DNA of 13,893 bases, from contig JASFMR010000092.1 of assembly GCA_050117475.1 (NCBI GenBank), forward strand, positions 1 through 13,893, in the 5' to 3' direction. The DNA comes from Fodinibius sp050117475. GTDB taxonomy: Bacteria; Bacteroidota; Rhodothermia; Balneolales; Balneolaceae. How positions within the stretch are numbered: the stretch's first letter is position 1; each line of letters starts with the position of its first letter. Positions 13,032 through 13,893 of this stretch are shown in pieces. Under the pieces are notes generated by a model, which was given only the letters and a program-made list of their open reading frames with translations, was not told the DNA's origin and did no database searches. The translations under genes were made by a program, and so were the position numbers.

Positions 13032-13551
13032 ACCTCACATCAATATCCTTAGAAATTCCTTTTCAGCCCTATTGCTGGCTTGTGTTCTTGCTTCTCCTTC
13101 CTATGCCCAGTTTATTGACCTGAACATTAATATTGATGCCAAGCTAACGGCCAAGACCGAAAGGCCGCTGGATTTCGGATCACTGGTAACAAACAGCGGA
13201 CGCCAATCGATCGATTTTGGGAGCTTAAAAATGGGGATTTTTAGCATTACCGCTCTTGAAAAACAAGTACTCCTTGTTAAACTTAATAAACCAACTGAAC
13301 TGCATCATAATGATCCGGCAATTAAAGGAACAATCCCCCTGCAATTATATTCACGTTACGGTTATTCAATTCAAAATTATGGAGACTCCGTTCCCTTGCC
13401 GGAAGCTACAAACACGATTAATGTAAAAACTAATTCGGAACCTAATCCCTGGAATACGATCTATATTTTTATGTACGGTTCTATCGATATAGGTAACATC
13501 CCCGACGGAGAGTATTCTAGTACCATCGTATTAAATGTAGAATATATTTAA
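13024..13551 (+). CDS. Secreted DUF4402-like protein, copy 3
   Basis: A 175-residue exported protein. The signal peptide has an extended n-region (MIKPHINILRN), a hydrophobic core (SALLLACVLAS) and a cleavage site at YAQ (residues 27-29). LDFGSLV (49-55) is echoed 14 residues later by IDFGSL (63-68). The C-terminus, YGSIDIGNIPDGEYSSTIVL (151-170), parallels copy 2. The start overlaps the end of copy 2 by 8 bp. It is probably a tandem paralogue; its relation to DUF4402 rests on the shared LDFG and final Y-S-x-x-I-x-x-x-V-E-Y patterns. Last gene of the unit; a weak hairpin follows the stop. Confidence 0.8.
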   Translation: MIKPHINILRNSFSALLLACVLASPSYAQFIDLNINIDAKLTAKTERPLDFGSLVTNSGRQSIDFGSLKMGIFSITALEKQVLLVKLNKPTELHHNDPAIKGTIPLQLYSRYGYSIQNYGDSVPLPEATNTINVKTNSEPNPWNTIYIFMYGSIDIGNIPDGEYSSTIVLNVEYI

Positions 13552-13569
13552 GGGATCCAGCAACCCTTA
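13549..13569 (+). terminator. Weak hairpin at the stop of the last DUF4402-like gene
   Basis: TAAGGG (13549-13554, including the stop codon) pairs with CCCTTA (13564-13569) across a 9-nt loop, followed by a T-rich stretch. The stem is short, so this is only a candidate terminator. A second hairpin, CCCC (13582-13585) with GGGG (13598-13601) and AT pairs inside, follows but has no T-run. Confidence 0.3.
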
Positions 13570-13643
13570 TTAATCTTCTTTCCCCGTATTCCAATATGGG
13601 GCTTGTAAAGAAAAAACCTAACATATAATCCTGTCCCCCAGCC

Positions 13644-13663
13644 GGCGGAGAAGCGGAGAGAGC
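13644..13663 (+). repeat. Partial dispersed repeat
   Basis: GGCGGAGAAGCGGAGAGAGC (13644-13663) matches 17 of 20 bases of the right part of copy 1 (141-160). The left CATTTCGACCG arm is absent here, so this is a truncated or diverged relative. Confidence 0.4.
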
Positions 13664-13724
13664 AGTCCCTTTTGGCCGATTATAGCCAGAACAAAATCTT
13701 GTTATCCCCCGGTGAGCTTTTTGC

Positions 13725-13750
13725 TACTTTTTTGCTCATTCAAAAAAGTA
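13725..13750. repeat. 10-bp perfect inverted repeat
   Basis: TACTTTTTTG (13725-13734), spacer CTCATT, CAAAAAAGTA (13741-13750). The arms are perfect complements. The sequence resembles AGCTTTTTGCTACTTTTTT-type intergenic repeats that I recall from Bacteroidota-type genomes. The T- and A-runs lie inside the stem, so it is not a standard terminator. Confidence 0.55.
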
Positions 13751-13811
13751 AGTGCCAATGGAACGCTCTTATTTTAACAGGGAAAAGGAAAGGGCAATCC
13801 ATAAAACACCG

Positions 13812-13866
13812 CCTTTGTCATTTCGACCGGAATCCCGAATGTCTTCGGGATGAAGCGGAGAAATCT
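13812..13866. repeat. Dispersed modular repeat, copy 2 (with different internal hairpin)
   Basis: The same arms as copy 1 (CCTTTGTCATTTCGACCGGA at 13812-13831 and GCGGAGAAATCT at 13855-13866). The internal hairpin is different in sequence: TCCCGAA (13833-13839), loop TGTC, TTCGGGA (13844-13850). Same orientation as copy 1. Confidence 0.75.
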
Positions 13867-13893
13867 ATCATGGCAAAATCACTTCCTCCTCCA

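Larger units (their letters stand above)
13552..13893. other. Non-coding right flank with repeats and hairpins
   Basis: No gene is visible on either strand. The interval contains two hairpins (13549-13569 and 13582-13601), a partial repeat related to the left-flank element (13644-13663), a 10-bp inverted repeat (13725-13750) and a full dispersed repeat copy (13812-13866). It resembles an intergenic repeat cluster. Confidence 0.6.

Noticed and set aside
13582..13601. CCCC...GGGG hairpin as an intrinsic terminator
   Set aside because: The stem is plausible but no T-run follows on either strand, so I only mention it with the weak hairpin at 13549.

Overview
The window looks like chromosomal DNA from a Bacteroidota-type bacterium, most plausibly a Balneolota/Rhodothermota relative. 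Three things point there: a very large secreted protein ends in a type IX secretion (T9SS) C-terminal sorting domain with a YPNPF motif; start sites lack good Shine-Dalgarno sequences; and both flanks carry dispersed repeats of the GTCATTTCGACCG...GAGAAATC type common in those genomes. The phylum is an inference; no marker gene is present. No tRNA, rRNA, CRISPR array, transposase or complete mobile element was seen.

Layout. (1) Positions 1-301 are non-coding, with a dispersed modular repeat and a strong REP-like hairpin. (2) Positions 302-3551, minus strand, hold a complete dTDP-L-rhamnose pathway in the order rfbA-rfbD-rfbC-rfbB; A/D and C/B overlap by a few bases, and 117 bp separates D from C. 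(3) A 184-bp divergent region leads to a plus-strand gene (3736-8811) for a roughly 1,690-residue T9SS surface protein: signal peptide, an N-terminal beta-rich region, about seven Ig-like repeats, a beta-solenoid-like part and a T9SS sorting domain. It has no usable ATG and must start at a TTG. (4) A small orphan ORF lies at 9000-9272. (5) Positions 9405-11767 hold three adjacent genes for membrane-anchored proteins that resemble, in order, PilV/GspI-, PilW/GspJ- and PilX/GspK-like minor pilins, though none has the canonical Glu at mature position +5. The first carries a textbook EF-hand-like calcium loop. A strong intrinsic terminator (11807-11842) closes this unit. (6) Positions 11926-13551 hold three tightly packed genes for small signal-peptide proteins of DUF4402-like type, probably tandem paralogues. 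(7) Positions 13552-13893 are non-coding, with hairpins, a 10-bp palindrome and a second full copy of the dispersed repeat found at the left end.

How it may work together. The left operon makes an activated sugar for surface polysaccharide. The rest encodes cell-surface or exported proteins: a large T9SS adhesin-like protein, a pilin-like trio that could prime or cap a type IV pilus-like or pseudopilus fibre, and three beta-rich fimbrial-type secreted proteins. No assembly ATPase, prepilin peptidase, platform protein, chaperone or usher is present, so any machine would need parts encoded elsewhere. The most unusual candidate is the side-by-side pilin-like trio and DUF4402-like trio; a functional link between them is inferred from adjacency only.
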